This document shows positions 52,249 through 64,000 of a stretch of DNA of 64,000 nt, piece after piece (positions within the stretch are counted from its first letter, which is position 1; each line of letters begins with the position of its first letter). A program made the position numbers and the translations under genes. Source of the DNA: Hydrogenophaga sp. (lineage in GTDB: Bacteria > Pseudomonadota > Gammaproteobacteria > Burkholderiales > Burkholderiaceae_C); assembly GCF_030373245.1 (NCBI RefSeq), contig NZ_JAUCZF010000009.1, positions 62,001 to 126,000 of the forward strand, in the 5' to 3' direction. Under the pieces are notes generated by a model. It was not told where the DNA came from. It saw only the letters and a program-made list of their open reading frames with translations, and made no database searches.

Positions 52249-53361
52249 CTATCGGCCGCGTGAGCGCTCCAGGTAGCGCTTGCGCCAGAAAAACACGCTC
52301 AAGCCCGTCGCGATCAGTGCCATCGAGCCCATCGCCCACCAGAAACCGCTTTGCTGGTGGATCAGCGGGATGAAGTCGAAGTTCATGCCGAAGATGCCGG
52401 CGATCAGGTTCAGCGGCAGGAAGATGGCCGTGAGCACGGTGAGCGTGCGCATGATGTCGTTGGCCCGGTTGCCCTGCACCGAAAAGTGCATCTGCACCGC
52501 GGTCTCGGCGTTTTGCTCCAGCCGGCGCACGTGGTGCACCACGCGCTCGATGTGCTCCAGCACGTCGCGGCTGCGAACGCGCAACAGCTCCAGGCTGCGG
52601 TGGCCGCCAGTCTCATCCTCGGGCTCCCAGCTGGCTAGGGATTCGATCCAGTCCAGCACCGCCGAGCGTTGGTCTTCGCAGATGTCGTCAAGCTGGTGCA
52701 AGGCGATGCGGGCATCGAGCAGCGAACCCCAGTTGGTGAAGCGCGTCTTGGGGTGCAGCAGCTCGGCTTGCCAGTGGTCGAGCTGCCGCGTGAGCTCGCG
52801 CCGCAGCTCCAGGTAGCCATCGACCATCTGGTTGACCACGCGCAGCATCAGGTCCGCCGGGCTGCTCGGCAGGTGTGTGCCGGCGGCGCGCGAGCCGCTT
52901 GAACCTGAGGCTAGTAGCCGGCTGGCGTACTGTTCCAGCACGCTGCAGCCTGCCGGGTGCACGGTGAGCACCACGCGGTCGAACACCGCAAAACCAACGG
53001 GGCTGGTGTCGATACGCCGCAGCACCGGCGGGCCGCTGCGCTTGAGCTTTTGCGTCATCACCACGCCGGGATGGTCCAAATCGGTTTCGCTCTGTCCGGC
53101 CGCTAGCCGACGGAACACCAGGATGTCGTACAGGGATGTGTAGTCGAAATGAGAAGGCAGCTGGTTGTTCAGCAGGTCGTGCACATGCAGGTCGACCAGC
53201 GTGGTGCCGCACAGCGCCTGCAGCGCGACCTGCACCGCGCTTTGCTCCAGCTCGAATTCTCGCCGCCCGCATGCGATCCAGACAAAGCCGTGCTCGGGCA
53301 GCTCGCACGGCAGCGTGTCAGCCTCGCGCACCTCCCCCGGTTGGATGGTGAAGACACGCAT
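52249..53361 (-). CDS. corA: CorA family divalent metal ion transporter
   Basis: A 370-residue magnesium/cobalt or zinc channel. The long cytoplasmic N-terminal domain is followed by two C-terminal membrane helices, with the family's G-M-N motif at the first helix end in A-G-I-F-G-M-N-F-D. The tail R-K-R-Y-L-E-R-S-R-G-R is basic as usual. Ion selectivity between Mg and Zn cannot be told. It ends 11 bases from the convergent GST stop and lies 17 bases downstream of the hemB stop. Confidence 0.92.
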   Translation of the reverse strand: MRVFTIQPGEVREADTLPCELPEHGFVWIACGRREFELEQSAVQVALQALCGTTLVDLHVHDLLNNQLPSHFDYTSLYDILVFRRLAAGQSETDLDHPGVVMTQKLKRSGPPVLRRIDTSPVGFAVFDRVVLTVHPAGCSVLEQYASRLLASGSSGSRAAGTHLPSSPADLMLRVVNQMVDGYLELRRELTRQLDHWQAELLHPKTRFTNWGSLLDARIALHQLDDICEDQRSAVLDWIESLASWEPEDETGGHRSLELLRVRSRDVLEHIERVVHHVRRLEQNAETAVQMHFSVQGNRANDIMRTLTVLTAIFLPLNLIAGIFGMNFDFIPLIHQQSGFWWAMGSMALIATGLSVFFWRKRYLERSRGR

Positions 53362-53378
53362 GGTCCGGAGGGCGTCGC

Positions 53379-55767
<2,389 letters not shown>

Positions 55768-55940
55768 TTCTTTGGTAGTGTTATCGGTGTCTTGGTGGCC
55801 AACCCCTGTCAAAGTTACCAGGGGCGGTGCAAATTTCCAACGTATCCTGGTGTAACATGTCGCTGGGCATGCCCTTGGCGAGCCCCCCGCTTTTCCTCCC
55901 TGAGCGGGTGCCTTAGTGTGTGACAGCAAAAAGGCTTTCC
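55768..55940 (+). other. Structured non-coding stretch, small RNA or 3' UTR candidate
   Basis: No gene. Hairpins CCCCTG-N10-CAGGGG at 55803-55824 and CCCGCT-N11-AGCGGG at 55886-55908 precede a strong terminator at 55941-55967. A -10-like TAACAT lies near 55853. The segment may be the 3' UTR of the upstream gene or an independent RNA of about 110 bases. Confidence 0.35.
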
Positions 55941-55967
55941 AACCCGGCCCACGGCCGGGTTTTTTTT
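55941..55967 (+). terminator. Rho-independent terminator
   Basis: AACCCGGCC-CAC-GGCCGGGTT stem followed by a run of eight T, reading rightward. Confidence 0.93.
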
Positions 55968-56025
55968 CGCCTCAACTTGCCCTGATGCAGCCAGGGCCCC
56001 GGGCGTCTGGCTGCGGTCTCGGGAC

Positions 56026-56031
56026 TACACT
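56026..56031 (+). promoter_or_regulatory. Putative -10 box of hemJ (leaderless spacing)
   Basis: TACACT then GCCCCC then the ATG at 56038. The same hexamer and spacing precede the gene at 27785. Confidence 0.45.
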
Positions 56032-56037
56032 GCCCCC

Positions 56038-56466
56038 ATGCTCTGGGTCAAATCCTTTCACATCGTGTTTGTGGCCAGCTGGTTCGCAGGCCTTTTCTAC
56101 TTGCCGCGCATATTCGTGAACCTGGCCATGGTGCCGCCGGACAGCGTGGCTGAGCGGGAGCGGTTGCTGCTGATGGCACGCAAGCTCATGCGCTTCACCA
56201 CCTTGCTCGCGGTGCCCGCCGTGGTGCTGGGGCTCTGGCTCTGGCTGGGATACGGCATCGGCCTGGGGGCGGATCAGCGATGGATGCACGCCAAACTGGC
56301 GCTGGTGCTGCTGACCCTGGCCTATCACCACGCCTGCGGCGTGATATTGCGTCGGTTCCAGCAGGGCATGAACCAGCGTGGCCATGTTTGGTACCGCTGG
56401 TTCAATGAGGCGCCCGTGATCATGCTGGTGGCGGTGGTGGTGCTGGTGGTCGTCAAGCCCTTCTAA
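56038..56466 (+). CDS. hemJ: HemJ/CopD family membrane protein, probable protoporphyrinogen oxidase
   Basis: A 142-residue inner-membrane protein with four helices. The N-terminal W-V-K-S-F-H-I-V-F-V-A-S-W-F-A-G-L-F-Y-L-P-R is the HemJ signature, with a conserved His that binds heme. HemJ oxidises protoporphyrinogen IX in bacteria lacking HemG and HemY. Its proximity to hemB supports heme synthesis. The assignment rests on similarity; CopD-domain proteins of other function are the alternative. Confidence 0.88.
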   Translation: MLWVKSFHIVFVASWFAGLFYLPRIFVNLAMVPPDSVAERERLLLMARKLMRFTTLLAVPAVVLGLWLWLGYGIGLGADQRWMHAKLALVLLTLAYHHACGVILRRFQQGMNQRGHVWYRWFNEAPVIMLVAVVVLVVVKPF

Positions 56467-56471
56467 TCCTC

Positions 56472-57569
56472 TTGAAACAGCGTTCGTCCGCCTGGCCCCT
56501 GACCCTGCTGCTGTCGGGGCTGGTGGTCTATGCCAGCCTGTACCCGTTCACCGGCTGGCGCTTGCAGGGCGTGGCGCCGACCGCGTTCCTCTGGGCCCCC
56601 TTGCCGCAGTACTGGACCGGGTTTGACGTCATGGCCAATCTGCTGGGTTATGCGCTGCTCGGGTTTCTGCTGGCACTGGCGCTGCTGCGTTCGGGCGGCG
56701 GACTGTGGACCTGGCCCCTGGCGCTGGGGCTTCCGCTGCTGCTGTCACTGGGGGTGGAAACCTTGCAGAATTTCTTGCCCTCGCGCATTCCGTCGAATGT
56801 CGACCTGGCCCTGAACACCCTGGGCGCCTGGCTGGGCGCGAGCGTGGCGGGTTTGATGGAGCGCCTGGGGGTGCTGCGGCGGTGGAGCCGTTTCCGCGCC
56901 AACTGGTTCGAACCCGGGGCGCATGGCAGCCTGGTCTTGCTGGCCCTATGGCCTTTTGCGTTGCTGTACCCGGTCTCGGTACCGTTTGGCCTGGGCCAGG
57001 TGGTGGAGCGGCTGGAGGCGGGACTGGTCGAGCTGCTCGAAGGCACGCCTTTCCTCCAGTGGCTGCCGGTGGGACTGGTGCCGGCAGTGCCGCTCAGCCC
57101 CCTGGCCGAAGCCTTTTGCGTTTGCCTTTGCCTGCTGACGCCGTTGCTGATGGGCTATGGCGACATGCGAACGACCGGGCGGCGGGTGGTGTTCTGGCTC
57201 ATGTTTGGCGTCTGCGCGTTCGGGGCAGCCGGCTTGTCGTCGGCACTCACCTATGGTCCGAGCCATGCGTGGTCGTGGATCAGCCCGCAGGCGGCACTGG
57301 GCTTGGGGCTGGCGGCTGTGGCCGGGCTGCTGTTGCTGGCCCTGCCGCGGCGCCTGTGCCCGGTGGCGATGTTGCTGTGTCTGGCCGTGTCGCTGAGCCT
57401 GCTGAACCGCGCCCCGGCCAGCCCGTATTTCGCCCAATCGCTGGAGGTTTGGGAGCAAGGTCGCTTCATTCGGTTCCATGGTCTGTCCCAATGGCTGGGG
57501 TGGCTGTGGCCGTTTGCGGCCCTGGTGCTGGGCCTGCGCGCCGTGATGCGGCCGGCGACCCGGCGGTGA
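56472..57569 (+). CDS. VanZ family membrane protein
   Basis: A 365-residue protein with about nine hydrophobic segments. The N-terminal Y-P-F-T-G-W-R and the F-D-V-M-A-N-L-L-G-Y-A-L-L-G-F, then S-R-I-P-S-N-V-D-L-A-L-N-T-L-G-A segments match the VanZ domain; the C-terminal half is extra. VanZ relatives affect glycopeptide resistance, but the function here is unknown. The likely start is a TTG at 56472, five bases after hemJ. Confidence 0.82.
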   Translation: MKQRSSAWPLTLLLSGLVVYASLYPFTGWRLQGVAPTAFLWAPLPQYWTGFDVMANLLGYALLGFLLALALLRSGGGLWTWPLALGLPLLLSLGVETLQNFLPSRIPSNVDLALNTLGAWLGASVAGLMERLGVLRRWSRFRANWFEPGAHGSLVLLALWPFALLYPVSVPFGLGQVVERLEAGLVELLEGTPFLQWLPVGLVPAVPLSPLAEAFCVCLCLLTPLLMGYGDMRTTGRRVVFWLMFGVCAFGAAGLSSALTYGPSHAWSWISPQAALGLGLAAVAGLLLLALPRRLCPVAMLLCLAVSLSLLNRAPASPYFAQSLEVWEQGRFIRFHGLSQWLGWLWPFAALVLGLRAVMRPATRR

Positions 57570-57577
57570 GTCCCCAC

Positions 57578-57583
57578 TAGAAT
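57578..57583 (+). promoter_or_regulatory. Putative -10 box of the ferredoxin gene (leaderless spacing)
   Basis: TAGAAT then CGGGGC then the ATG at 57590. Confidence 0.45.
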
Positions 57584-57589
57584 CGGGGC

Positions 57590-57955
57590 ATGTCAGATGC
57601 CTCTACCTCTTCCGCGCCATCCGGGCAGGACACCTACTACCAGCGCCACATCTTTTTCTGCCTGAACCAGCGCGAAGGCGGCGATGCCTGCTGCGCCCAG
57701 CACCGTGCGCAGGCGTCATTTGACCGCTGCAAATCGCAGGCCAAGGCCCAGGGCTTGCTGGGTGCTGGCAAGGTGCGGGTCAACAAGGCGGGCTGTCTGG
57801 ACCGATGTGCGGGCGGGCCAATTGCCGTGGTCTACCCCGAGGCCGTCTGGTACAGCTACGTGGACGAGGCCGATATCGATGAGATCGTGAGCTCTCACCT
57901 GCGCGACGGCGTGGTGGTGCAGCGCCTGCTAACGCCGCCAGACGTTGGCCGCTGA
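57590..57955 (+). CDS. Thioredoxin-like [2Fe-2S] ferredoxin
   Basis: A 121-residue thioredoxin-fold ferredoxin. The cluster ligands are probably the Cys of F-F-C-L-N-Q-R, the later D-R-C-K or C-C-A-Q, and the pair in K-A-G-C-L-D-R-C-A-G-G, as in the small 2Fe-2S proteins related to NuoE. An electron-transfer role is likely; the partner is unknown. TAGAAT lies six bases before the ATG. Confidence 0.9.
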   Translation: MSDASTSSAPSGQDTYYQRHIFFCLNQREGGDACCAQHRAQASFDRCKSQAKAQGLLGAGKVRVNKAGCLDRCAGGPIAVVYPEAVWYSYVDEADIDEIVSSHLRDGVVVQRLLTPPDVGR

Positions 57956-58009
57956 AGACCGCTGCCCGCTGGGCGGCCGGCTCGCTCCGCCGGCATTGCC
58001 GATGACACC

Positions 58010-58630
58010 ATGAACGCCCAGACCGAGCACCTGCTGCAAGAGGGGCCTGCCGGGCCGCTGGAAGTTGCGCTCGACCGAGCGCCGGATGCCCGCGGGGTGA
58101 TGGTGATCGCTCATCCGCATCCGCTGCATGGCGGAACCCTGTCCAACAAGGTGGTGCAGACCCTGGCGCGCGCCAGCGTGCTCGCCGGCTGGACCGCGGT
58201 TCGGTTCAATTTCCGGGGGGTGGGCCGCAGTGGCGGCGCATACGACGAAGGTCGCGGCGAGCTGGATGATCTGCTCGCAGTCGTGGGTGCTCAGGCGCCC
58301 GACGGACCGCTTTGCCTGGCCGGGTTTTCTTTTGGCGCATTTGTTACCACCCACGCTGTGCAGCGTTTGCACACCAGCCGCGACCTGCAGCGGCTGGTGC
58401 TGGTCGGCACGGCAGCGAGCCGGTTCGCGGTGGCCGACGTGCCTGAGGAACTCCGCCCTCGCTGCTTGGTCATCCATGGCGAGCAGGACGACACGGTGCC
58501 GCTGGAGTCGGTCATGGTCTGGGCTCGACCCCAGGTCTTGCCGGTGCTGGTGATCCCCACCGTCGGCCATTTTTTTCATGGCCAGTTGCCTTTGCTGCGC
58601 GATGTTGTGCATAGGCACCTGCGCGCCTGA
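58010..58630 (+). CDS. Alpha/beta hydrolase
   Basis: A 206-residue protein of the alpha/beta hydrolase fold. A-H-P-H-P-L-H-G-G-T near residue 35 (oxyanion loop), F-R-G-V-G-R-S-G, the nucleophile Ser in G-F-S-F-G-A-F near 107, and a C-terminal G-H-F-F-H-G-Q His are in place. This small group resembles YtmA/CocE-like esterases, with no known substrate. It starts 54 bases after the ferredoxin gene. Confidence 0.88.
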   Translation: MNAQTEHLLQEGPAGPLEVALDRAPDARGVMVIAHPHPLHGGTLSNKVVQTLARASVLAGWTAVRFNFRGVGRSGGAYDEGRGELDDLLAVVGAQAPDGPLCLAGFSFGAFVTTHAVQRLHTSRDLQRLVLVGTAASRFAVADVPEELRPRCLVIHGEQDDTVPLESVMVWARPQVLPVLVIPTVGHFFHGQLPLLRDVVHRHLRA

Positions 58631-58675
58631 ATGCCTCGCCATTGCTTTTTTGATTGTCTAACCAAGGATGCTGTT

Positions 58676-59860
58676 TTGTTGTTTCGTCGTCTGTTTGCGC
58701 GCTTAGCGCTCGCCTGTCTTGCTGCTGCCTCTGCCTTGTCCGCGGCGGCCCAGACGCCCCAGCCACCCGAAATCGCCGCGCGTGCTTACCTGCTGCTCGA
58801 TGTGACCTCGGGCCAGGTGCTCGCGTCGCGCATTCCAGACGAACCGGTGGAGCCGGCGTCTCTCACCAAGCTCATGACCGCCTATCTGGTGTTCGACGCA
58901 CTGAAGGCGGGCAAACTGACCCTCACGCAGACGCTTTCGGTCAGTGAACGGGCCTGGAAGATGCCTGGTTCGCGCATGTTCATCGACCCCAAGATGCAGG
59001 TGCCGGTGGAAGACCTGATCAAAGGCATGATCGTGCAATCGGGCAACGACGCCACCGTGGCGCTGGCCGAAGGCGTGGGCGGCTCGGTGGAGCGCTTCGT
59101 GCAGATGATGAACGAGCAGGCCAAGGTGCTGGGCATGCGTTCGAGCAGTTTCAAGAACCCCGAAGGTCTGACCGAGGCCGGGCACACCACCACCGCGCGC
59201 GACCTCGCTACGCTGGCCACGCGTCTGATGCGCGATTTTCCCGACTATGTGCCCTACTACGCCATCCAGCGGTACCGCTACGCCGGCACGCCCAAAGCCA
59301 ACGATGCCAATCGCAACCTGTTGCTGTTTCGCGACCCCAGTGTGGACGGGTTGAAGACCGGTCACACCAATGCTGCTGGCTATTGCCTGGTGGCCACCGC
59401 ACGCCGCCAGGTGCCTGGCCTGGGTGAGGGAAAGGCGGGCGAGCGCCGGCTGCTCAGCGTGCTGCTCGGTGCCTCCAGTGAAAACGCGCGCGCCGCCGAA
59501 AGCCAGAAGCTGCTGAACTGGGGCTACACCGCGTTCGAGGCCGTGCGCCTGTTCCCCGCTGGAGAGCCTGCTGCTTCGGTCCGCATCTGGAAGGGCAAGT
59601 CCCCGGAGGTCAAGCTCGGCCTTGCCAACGGTGTGGTGGTGTCCGTGCCCGCCGGTGAGGGCCCCAGGCTCAAGACCGAAATCGCCCGGCCAGAGCCTCT
59701 GGTGGCACCGCTGACTCGCGGCCAGTTGGTCGGTACGCTGCGCGTGAGCCTGGGCAATGGAGAGCCTGTGAGCGAAATTCCGCTCACGGTGCTGGAAACT
59801 GTGGAGGAAAGCGGCGTCTTGGGTCGTGCCTGGGACGCGCTGCGCCTCTGGATCCAGTGA
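58676..59860 (+). CDS. D-alanyl-D-alanine carboxypeptidase (PBP5/6 family)
   Basis: A 394-residue low-molecular-weight penicillin-binding protein that trims the terminal D-Ala of peptidoglycan. The active-site motifs are S-L-T-K (near residue 63), S-G-N (near 125) and K-T-G in G-L-K-T-G-H-T. The TTG at 58676 gives an ideal Sec signal peptide ending A-L-S-A-A-A-Q and has AGGA seven bases upstream; an ATG at 58631 would add 15 residues. A C-terminal amphipathic helix for membrane attachment is expected. Confidence 0.92.
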   Translation: MLFRRLFARLALACLAAASALSAAAQTPQPPEIAARAYLLLDVTSGQVLASRIPDEPVEPASLTKLMTAYLVFDALKAGKLTLTQTLSVSERAWKMPGSRMFIDPKMQVPVEDLIKGMIVQSGNDATVALAEGVGGSVERFVQMMNEQAKVLGMRSSSFKNPEGLTEAGHTTTARDLATLATRLMRDFPDYVPYYAIQRYRYAGTPKANDANRNLLLFRDPSVDGLKTGHTNAAGYCLVATARRQVPGLGEGKAGERRLLSVLLGASSENARAAESQKLLNWGYTAFEAVRLFPAGEPAASVRIWKGKSPEVKLGLANGVVVSVPAGEGPRLKTEIARPEPLVAPLTRGQLVGTLRVSLGNGEPVSEIPLTVLETVEESGVLGRAWDALRLWIQ

Positions 59861-59922
59861 TCGACCGCCCCTGAGCGGGGCCTCGGGCGTGCGCCGTCGA
59901 CACCTTCGCAAATGGTCGCCAG

Positions 59923-59951
59923 TTGTCGCCAAGCCGCCCGCATGCTACAGT
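59923..59951 (+). promoter_or_regulatory. Sigma-70-type promoter of the str operon
   Basis: TTGTCG at 59923-59928 and TACAGT at 59946-59951 are separated by 17 bases. A hairpin TCGGAA-TC-TTCCGA at 59962-59975 lies in the leader before rpsL. Confidence 0.7.
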
Positions 59952-60017
59952 CGAGGGCTTTTCGGAATCTTCCGAGGAGATTTCGTTTTCGCTTTCTCAG
60001 ACGTTTAGGGACGTTTC

Positions 60018-60395
60018 ATGCCAACCATCAATCAACTCGTGCGCCACGGCCGGGAGGTCGAAAAGACCAAATCCAAGAGCCCGGCCATGGAGAACTCTCC
60101 GCAGCGTCGCGGTGTGTGCACCCGTGTGTACACCACGACCCCCAAGAAGCCCAACTCCGCTCTGCGCAAGGTCGCCAAGGTGCGCCTGACCAACGGTTTT
60201 GAGGTCATTTCCTACATCGGCGGCGAAGGCCACAACCTGCAGGAACACAGCGTGGTGCTGGTCCGTGGTGGTCGTGTCAAGGACCTGCCCGGTGTGCGTT
60301 ACCACATCGTGCGCGGCTCGCTCGACCTGCAAGGCGTGAAAGACCGCAAGCAGTCGCGTTCCAAGTACGGCGCCAAGAAGCCCAAGGCGAAATAA
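60018..60395 (+). CDS. rpsL: 30S ribosomal protein S12
   Basis: A 125-residue ribosomal protein of the decoding centre, where streptomycin-resistance mutations map. [20 protein letters not shown] and [12 protein letters not shown] are canonical, with the wild-type Lys of the streptomycin-sensitive state at the T-P-K-K-P-N site. AGGGACG precedes the ATG. First gene of the str operon. Confidence 0.99.
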   Translation: MPTINQLVRHGREVEKTKSKSPAMENSPQRRGVCTRVYTTTPKKPNSALRKVAKVRLTNGFEVISYIGGEGHNLQEHSVVLVRGGRVKDLPGVRYHIVRGSLDLQGVKDRKQSRSKYGAKKPKAK

Positions 60396-60549
60396 GTTTC
60401 CTGTTTTTGGCGTTTGACCGGCCGGCAAGCCGGATTGAGCGCCCTGACCCCAAAGCGCCATGTTGGCGTCGGGTCAAGTAAGTGAGGGTCCTGATGGCTC
60501 TCGCGGTGCCCCGAAAGGGTGCCAACTGAAGCAAATCTGAGGTGAAAAA

Positions 60550-61020
60550 ATGCCACGTCGTCGCGAAGTCCCTAAACGTGAAATCCTGCCGGATCCCAAG
60601 TTCGGCAATGTCGAGCTCTCCAAGTTCATGAACGTGATCATGGAAGGCGGCAAGAAAGCTGTCGCCGAGCGCATCATTTATGGTGCCCTGGAGCAGATCG
60701 AAAAGAAGACCGGCAAAGACCCGGTCGAAGCCTTTTCGGTGGCCATCAACAACGTCAAGCCCATGGTCGAGGTCAAGTCCCGCCGCGTGGGTGGTGCGAA
60801 CTATCAGGTGCCCGTCGAAGTGCGCCCGGTCCGTCGCCTGGCCCTGTCGATGCGCTGGATCAAGGAAGCCGCGCGCAAGCGCAGCGAAAAGTCCATGGCC
60901 ATGCGCCTGGCTAACGAGCTGATCGAGGCCACCGAAGGCCGCGGCGGCGCGATGAAGCGCCGTGACGAAGTGCACCGCATGGCCGAGGCCAACAAGGCCT
61001 TCAGCCACTTCCGCTTCTAA
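60550..61020 (+). CDS. rpsG: 30S ribosomal protein S7
   Basis: A 156-residue primary 16S rRNA-binding protein. P-R-R-R-E-V-P-K-R and [11 protein letters not shown] are canonical. GAGGTGA lies before the ATG. The 154-base gap from rpsL may hold an S7 autoregulatory site as in E. coli; a GGCCGGCAAGCCGG hairpin lies at about 60419. Confidence 0.99.
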   Translation: MPRRREVPKREILPDPKFGNVELSKFMNVIMEGGKKAVAERIIYGALEQIEKKTGKDPVEAFSVAINNVKPMVEVKSRRVGGANYQVPVEVRPVRRLALSMRWIKEAARKRSEKSMAMRLANELIEATEGRGGAMKRRDEVHRMAEANKAFSHFRF

Positions 61021-61101
61021 GCCCTTTACCCAACGTCAGTTCAGGCGAGCCCGCCAGCCCTCAAAAAGGGCAGCGGGCTTGCCCCATTCAGGAGTATTTC
61101 C

Positions 61102-63204
<2,103 letters not shown>

Positions 63205-63230
63205 AGGTTCCCACCCAGGTCGCCGCAGAT

Positions 63231-63301
63231 CCGGCTTTGCCGGTCTGCCAGCGACGCCCCCTTGAGGGGGTGACGCGCGAAGCGCAGCGCAGGGGTGGGC
63301 C
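63231..63301 (+). repeat. REP-like repeat between fusA and tuf
   Basis: CCGGCTTTGCCGG, then CCCCCTTGAGGGGG, then GACGCGCGAAGCGCAGCGC and AGGGGTGGGCC. Best-formed copy of the family in the window. It lies inside the str operon and gives strong hairpins in the mRNA. Confidence 0.75.
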
Positions 63302-63408
63302 AGATTCTTTGTCTTCGGCGCCGCGCAAGCGGTGGGTTTGCTGCCCGTGGCAGCCCGCGCCGGAAACGTTAAACCCACACGGGCCTTGTTCTTTTTGAGG
63401 TATTTCAA

Positions 63409-64000
<592 letters not shown>

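Noticed and set aside
55768..55967. 6S RNA (ssrS)
   Set aside because: A CCCTGAGCGG segment recalls 6S RNA, but there is no long central bubble or closing end-to-end helix and the length is too short.

Overview
The window looks like the chromosome of a Betaproteobacterium of the order Burkholderiales, probably family Comamonadaceae and perhaps Hydrogenophaga-like. Most of it is GC-rich. Diagnostic contents are a narXL-narKKK-narGHJI-ppiC respiratory nitrate reductase locus, a meta-cleavage homoprotocatechuate (hpa) operon with HpaG split into two genes, an rpsL-rpsG-fusA-tuf str operon, and many short GC-rich palindromic intergenic repeats. The genus is an inference; family level is about as far as the sequence supports.

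Layout. 1-1591: a visibly AT-richer, translationally coupled operon (beta-carbonic anhydrase, YdjA-like nitroreductase, start of an unknown gene). 1732-17739: the whole dissimilatory nitrate locus on the minus strand, with sensor NarX, regulator NarL, a universal stress protein, three NarK-type MFS carriers, nitrate reductase subunits and assembly factor, and a Cys-rich prolyl isomerase. 17740-23133: an accessory stretch with long gene-poor gaps, an XRE regulator, a secreted staphylococcal-type nuclease, a three-gene operon of unknown function (Lon-like AAA+ ATPase, HAD hydrolase, zinc-ribbon protein) and a GNAT acetyltransferase. 23134-30241: MBL hydrolase, M48 peptidase, AmpG permease, acyl-CoA synthetase and an OmpR/EnvZ-type two-component pair. 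30255-33673: dTDP-L-rhamnose genes rfbBDAC. 33773-39083: a zinc-finger protein, ilvE, a small membrane protein, radA, a J-domain protein and a flavin oxidoreductase. 39165-47883: hpaR and the homoprotocatechuate operon. 47910-54380: MarC, MaoC, SDR, HCCA isomerase, dienelactone hydrolase, GST, CorA and hemB. 54640-59860: a degenerate kinase/receiver protein, hemJ, VanZ, ferredoxin, alpha/beta hydrolase and a D-Ala-D-Ala carboxypeptidase. 59923-64000: the str operon, with tuf cut by the window end.

How the genes work together. Nitrate sensed by the NarX P-box should drive NarL and the nar genes, so that NarK carriers import nitrate and export nitrite while NarGHI reduces nitrate with quinol. 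The hpa genes convert 3,4-dihydroxyphenylacetate to pyruvate and succinic semialdehyde; the upstream monooxygenase is not in the window. rfbBDAC make dTDP-L-rhamnose for surface polysaccharide. hemB and hemJ belong to heme synthesis.

The most interesting signals are the AAA/HAD/zinc-ribbon operon, a 215-bp nested inverted-repeat element between hpaE and hpaD, a dispersed REP-like family placed even inside the nar and str operons, a 42-bp repeat shared by narK and usp upstream regions, a perfect 20-bp palindrome, and eight genes whose -10 box lies 6 or 7 bases before the ATG with no Shine-Dalgarno, which suggests leaderless transcripts. No CRISPR array, tRNA, rRNA or intact insertion sequence was recognised.
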